Part shown: positions 13,217-16,457 of the stretch, in pieces | Layout: every line of letters begins with the position of its first letter | How positions within the stretch are numbered: position 1 is the first letter of the stretch | NCBI RefSeq assembly: GCF_000808015.1 | Contig: NZ_JWHR01000162.1 | Span: forward strand, 1-16,457 | Direction of reading: 5' to 3' | Source: Terrisporobacter othiniensis | Lineage (GTDB): Bacteria; Bacillota; Clostridia; Peptostreptococcales; Peptostreptococcaceae | Length of the DNA stretch: 16,457 bases | The notes under the pieces: model-generated | The model's database searches: none | What the model was told of the DNA's origin: nothing | The model's input: only the letters and a program-made list of their open reading frames with translations | Program-made: the position numbers and the translations under genes

Positions 13217-13723
13217 ATGACTAAGAAAACAAGGGAAGTAGCTATAGTTGGAATAATAGCAGCTATATATTGTGTAGTAACATTAGCATTAGGATTTATA
13301 AGTTATGGACCTATTCAATTTAGAGTTTCAGAAATATTGATGTTTTTACCTTTACTAAGTAAAGAATACATAGTAGCATTAACATTAGGTTGTTTCTTAG
13401 CAAATGTAATAGGTCCTTATGGAGTTCCAGACATAATATTTGGGACATTAGCAACATTAATTAGTAGTGTTTTAGTATATTTAACACCTAAACTTTTTGG
13501 CAAAAACAAATACACTTTATTAATAGCATCAATATGGCCAACTATAATAAATGCTTTGATAATAGGATGGATGTTATATAAGTTTGTTGGACTACCTTTT
13601 GCGCTATCAGCTTTTGAAGTAGCTTTAGGAGAATTTGTAGTTATAACTATTGTAGGTTTACCTATATTTAAAATGGTTAATAATAAATATGGCAGTAGAA
13701 TAAAAAAATTTTTAAATAATTAA
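13217..13723 (+). CDS. queT: QueT family queuosine-precursor ECF S-component
   Basis: This membrane substrate-binding subunit of an energy-coupling-factor importer is predicted to take up a queuosine precursor (preQ1, preQ0 or queuine) for tRNA modification. The frame opens at TTG 13205, but GGAGG (13207-13211) lies before ATG 13217, so the protein has 168 residues, normal for QueT. Family motifs are YGPIQFRVSEILMFLP (about 30-45), GCFLANVIGPYGVPDIIFGT (about 66-85) and a Trp-containing IASIWPTIINALIIGW segment. About six TM segments are visible. No EcfA/EcfT genes are nearby; a shared module must supply energy. The next gene starts 19 nt after its stop with no terminator, so they form an operon. 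Confidence 0.9.
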   Translation: MTKKTREVAIVGIIAAIYCVVTLALGFISYGPIQFRVSEILMFLPLLSKEYIVALTLGCFLANVIGPYGVPDIIFGTLATLISSVLVYLTPKLFGKNKYTLLIASIWPTIINALIIGWMLYKFVGLPFALSAFEVALGEFVVITIVGLPIFKMVNNKYGSRIKKFLNN

Positions 13724-13742
13724 TTTTGCAAGGAGGCAATTT

Positions 13743-14468
13743 ATGGAGGAGAAATATTCTAAGTTTATAGGAGTAGGTAGTGAGGGAATTAAAACTTTAA
13801 AATCATTTAAAAATAAATTAGAGAAAAACTTTAATTTTGAAGAAATAAATTTAAATCAAGATGTGGATAAAGAATATGTAAGATCATTATTAGATGGTAT
13901 TGAAATTTTATTTATATCTTATAGTAGTGAAGAAGCAAAAGTAAAAGATATAGTAAAAGCTATCTCATTTATGGCAAATGAGAGAAGAGTAATATGTATA
14001 GGGCTAGACTGTTCATTAAAAGAAAATAAAGATGATATGGGTCTAGATAAAGAAATAAAAATAAATAAATACAATAGTGAAAAAGTACAAGACTTAATAA
14101 ATATAGTTGTAGAATCTGTTGATGAAAATTTATTTTTAGCCATAGACTATTCTGACTTAAAAGAAATTTTTGCAAAGGATTCTGCCATATCTTACTCTAT
14201 AGAAGAGTTTGAAAAAGAGGTAAGTATTGATGAAATAGCTGAAACACTTACAGAAGAAACTTATACAACTGTAGGGGAAGAGGTAAAAAAGAAAGCTTTA
14301 GTATTTTATGAAATGTCTAGAAATTTAATTGAAAACGAATTGATATTTATAAATGAAGTTAATATGAAGATAAATGAAATTTTAGGTGACACTTATGATA
14401 TGATGTTTTCATATAATGCAACTGATGATGATAATGAAAAAATTAAAATATGTTTAATAAGTAAATAA
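13743..14468 (+). CDS. Degenerate FtsZ-like protein without the GTP-binding signature (putative)
   Basis: I know no named family for this 241-residue soluble acidic protein, but it reads like a shortened FtsZ. KFIGVGSEGIKTL (7-19) resembles the first strand and glycine loop of FtsZ (IGVGGxGxNAV). GIEILFISYSSEEAKVKDIVKAI (52-74) falls where FtsZ has its GADMVFI strand and GGGTGTG box, which is missing. VICIGLD (83-89) fits the next strand. AIDYSDLKEIF (133-143) resembles the T7 loop NxDxxDV, keeping D135 and D138 but not the Asn. The last 45 residues (INEVNMKI..., ending KIKICLISK) resemble the FtsZ end with its EVNEA and RVTVIATGF. It cannot be expected to bind GTP normally. GGAGG is 6 nt before the ATG. 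It follows queT in one operon. The assignment is by eye and needs profile or structure support. Confidence 0.6.
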   Translation: MEEKYSKFIGVGSEGIKTLKSFKNKLEKNFNFEEINLNQDVDKEYVRSLLDGIEILFISYSSEEAKVKDIVKAISFMANERRVICIGLDCSLKENKDDMGLDKEIKINKYNSEKVQDLINIVVESVDENLFLAIDYSDLKEIFAKDSAISYSIEEFEKEVSIDEIAETLTEETYTTVGEEVKKKALVFYEMSRNLIENELIFINEVNMKINEILGDTYDMMFSYNATDDDNEKIKICLISK

Positions 14469-14492
14469 TATTGAATGTTTAAAAATTAATGT

Positions 14493-14530
14493 AAAAAATT
14501 GCAAGCAAATAAATTTGTTTGCATTTTTTA
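14493..14530 (+). terminator. Intrinsic terminator of the queT operon
   Basis: TGCAAGCAAAT (14500-14510) pairs with ATTTGTTTGCA (14513-14523), with one G-T pair; flanking A6 and T6 runs extend it. In practice the loop will open to about 6-8 nt. Confidence 0.85.
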
Positions 14531-14640
14531 TATTTTATACAATGTTAAGAAAAATATTTGTTTTTATAAAATATTATGATAACTATATTAGTATAATTAT
14601 TAATAGTTAAAAAATATTGTATATTATAGTTACTGTCTTA

Positions 14641-14669
14641 TTGACTAAAGTGAATATTTATTATAAGAT
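14641..14669 (+). promoter_or_regulatory. Candidate promoter of the ABC-F gene
   Basis: TTGACT (14641-14646) is followed after 17 bp by TAAGAT (14664-14669). TATAAG (14662-14667) is an alternative -10 with shorter spacing. Confidence 0.5.
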
Positions 14670-14717
14670 TAAAATGTTGTGTTTTATAAATGACATTAAG
14701 AGAAAGGATTGATATAT

Positions 14718-16343
14718 ATGTTACAAGTTACTAACGTTGGACTTAGATTCGGAGATAAAGAATTATATAAAGATGTTAATTTAAAATTTACTAAAGGAAA
14801 TTGTTACGGAATAATAGGGGCTAATGGTGCAGGGAAAACTACATTCCTTAAAATATTAGCTGGTGATATAGAACCAAATACAGGATCTGTTAGTATAACA
14901 GAAAAAGAAAGAATGTCTGTTTTAAGACAGGACCACTTCAGATACGACGAAGAAACTGTTTTAGACGTTGTTATAATGGGACATGAAAGATTATACCAAA
15001 TAATGAAAGAGAAAGATGCTTTATACATGAAAGAAGATTTCTCTGAAGAAGATGGTATAAAAGCTGCAGAACTTGAAGGAGAGTTTGCTGAACTTGATGG
15101 ATGGGATGCAGAAACTAATGCAGAAAAAATATTAATGGGTCTTGGAATAGATAAAGACTTACATTACAAACAATTAAAAGAATTAGAAGGTGGAGAAAAA
15201 GTTAAGGTATTATTAGCTAAAGCTTTATTTGGTAAGCCAGAAATACTATTACTAGATGAGCCTACTAACCACTTAGACTTCCAATCTATAAATTGGTTAA
15301 ACAACTTTATAATGGACTTAGAAGATTCTATCGTTATAGTTGTATCACATGATAGACACTTCTTAAACCAAATATGTACAAATATAGTTGACGTTGACTT
15401 TGGTAAAATACAAATGTACGTAGGTAACTACGACTTCTGGTATGAATCAAGTCAATTAGCATTACAATTACAAAAAGACCAAAATAAAAAGACTGAAGAA
15501 AAAATAGCTCAATTAAAAGAGTTCATTGCAAGATTTAGCTCAAATGCTTCTAAAGCAAAGCAAGCTACATCAAGAAAGAAACAATTAGATAAATTACAAG
15601 TTGAAGACATACAACCATCAAGAAGAAGATATCCATATGTTGGATTTACTCCAGAAAGAGAAATAGGAAACGAGGTTCTTGAAGTTGAAGGATTAACTAA
15701 AACTGTTGATGGTGTTAAAGTTCTTGATAATGTAAGTTTCAGACTTGATAAAGAAGATAAAGTTGCTTTCATGGGAGATGAAATAGCTATAACTACTTTA
15801 TTTAATATATTAATGGGAGAAGACACTGCAGATTCTGGTACATTCAAATGGGGTGTAACTACTTCTCAATCTTATCTTCCAAAGAACCACAATGAATTCT
15901 TTGAAGGATGCGAATACTCATTAGTTGACTGGTTAAGACAATTCTCAGAAGAAAAATCTGAATCATTCATAAGAGGATTCTTAGGTAGAATGTTATTTAG
16001 TGGTGAAGAAGCTCTAAAACAAGCTCACGTTTTATCAGGAGGAGAAAAAGTTAGATGCATGCTATCTAAACTTATGCTTTCAAACTCAAACGTACTAGTT
16101 TTAGATGATCCAACTAACCACTTAGACTTAGAATCTATAACTTCTGTAAATAAAGGTTTAGAAAAATTCTCTGGAGTTATGTTATTTAGTTCTCATGACC
16201 ACGAGATGATACAAACTCTTGCTAATAGAATAATAGAAATTACTCCTGGTGGAATAATGGATAGAAAAACTACTTTAGAAGAGTATTTAGAAAATAAAGA
16301 TATACAAGCTCAATTAAAGAAAATGTATGCTGTTGAAAAATAG
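14718..16343 (+). CDS. ABC-F family ATPase, YkpA/YbiT-like
   Basis: This soluble ABC protein of 541 residues has two nucleotide-binding domains and no membrane segment; ABC-F proteins act on the ribosome. The frame opens at TTG 14709, but AAAGGA at 14703-14708 fits ATG 14718 better. NBD1 is intact: Walker A GANGAGKTT (34-42), signature LEGGEK, Walker B LLLDEPTNHLD with E181 and switch H211. The linker (about 240-315) is Lys/Gln-rich and helical. NBD2 is atypical: its Walker A site reads GDEIAITT (353-360) without the lysine, and Walker B has Asp (D464) instead of the catalytic Glu, while LSGGEK (439-444) and H493 remain. Codons use more C-ending forms (AAC, TTC, GAC) than neighbours, suggesting high expression. 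Translation-factor role is more likely than antibiotic resistance, given similarity to YkpA/YbiT. Confidence 0.9.
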   Translation: MLQVTNVGLRFGDKELYKDVNLKFTKGNCYGIIGANGAGKTTFLKILAGDIEPNTGSVSITEKERMSVLRQDHFRYDEETVLDVVIMGHERLYQIMKEKDALYMKEDFSEEDGIKAAELEGEFAELDGWDAETNAEKILMGLGIDKDLHYKQLKELEGGEKVKVLLAKALFGKPEILLLDEPTNHLDFQSINWLNNFIMDLEDSIVIVVSHDRHFLNQICTNIVDVDFGKIQMYVGNYDFWYESSQLALQLQKDQNKKTEEKIAQLKEFIARFSSNASKAKQATSRKKQLDKLQVEDIQPSRRRYPYVGFTPEREIGNEVLEVEGLTKTVDGVKVLDNVSFRLDKEDKVAFMGDEIAITTLFNILMGEDTADSGTFKWGVTTSQSYLPKNHNEFFEGCEYSLVDWLRQFSEEKSESFIRGFLGRMLFSGEEALKQAHVLSGGEKVRCMLSKLMLSNSNVLVLDDPTNHLDLESITSVNKGLEKFSGVMLFSSHDHEMIQTLANRIIEITPGGIMDRKTTLEEYLENKDIQAQLKKMYAVEK

Positions 16344-16352
16344 TTTATTAAT

Positions 16353-16392
16353 AAAAAGAACAAGTTGACATATGTTAACTTGTTCTTTTTTT
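16353..16392 (+). terminator. Intrinsic terminator of the ABC-F gene
   Basis: AAAAAGAACAAGTT (16353-16366) pairs with AACTTGTTCTTTTT (16377-16390), with further inner pairs, followed by T residues. The remaining 65 nt to the window end show only AT-rich sequence. Confidence 0.93.
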
Positions 16393-16457
16393 ACAAATAT
16401 TTTAAGTTAAAATATATAAATAAAAGAAGATTATATAAAATTTAAAATCTATATGAT

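Overview
The window is very AT-rich with compact, mostly co-directional genes, strong AGGAGG-type ribosome binding sites, intrinsic terminators after most operons and occasional TTG starts. Gene content (an ECF S-component beside a TatD-linked type radical SAM protein, QueT, a YkpA-type ABC-F ATPase, a U32 protein, a SEC-C methionine aminopeptidase) points to an anaerobic low-GC Firmicute of class Clostridia, most probably Peptostreptococcaceae. The family-level call is inference from gene style and was not checked against a database.

Layout: 1-481 is non-coding, with a hairpin and the first copy of a dispersed repeat. 482-2750 is a two-component operon (OmpR-type regulator, VanS/PhoR-like kinase) ending in a small amphipathic His/Lys-rich protein and a terminator. 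2844-4137 is a two-gene operon of an ECF S-component and a small radical SAM protein, with an operator-like palindrome over its promoter. 4210-5777 is an AzgA/PbuG-type purine permease and 5836-7443 a MATE exporter; both have structured 5' leaders. 7732-10014 pairs a U32 protein with a SEC-C methionine aminopeptidase. 10233-11282 is L-lactate dehydrogenase, with a Rex-like site at its promoter. A two-TM hypothetical protein (11394-11702) converges on NhaA (11755-12912, minus strand). NhaA is divergent from queT (13217-13723), which is followed 19 nt later by an unrecognised 241-residue protein. An ABC-F ATPase (14718-16343) with its own promoter and terminator closes the window.

Two observations stand out. 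The gene at 13743-14468 reads as a shortened, degenerate FtsZ-like protein. It lacks the GGGTGTG nucleotide-binding signature but keeps the two acidic residues of the T7 loop and an FtsZ-like C-terminal pattern; I propose it is a non-hydrolysing FtsZ relative that could bind or cap FtsZ. Second, at least five intergenic gaps carry mosaic copies of a relatively GC-rich palindromic repeat ending in GC(G/A)AATTTTTT, in both orientations, always between transcription units.

Apart from operons, the genes are largely housekeeping and transport functions: redox balance (LDH), Na+/H+ exchange (NhaA), purine and queuosine-precursor uptake, protein N-terminal maturation, RNA modification and ribosome-associated functions (U32, ABC-F). 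Five start sites are placed by ribosome binding sites downstream of the longest open frame or at a non-ATG codon.
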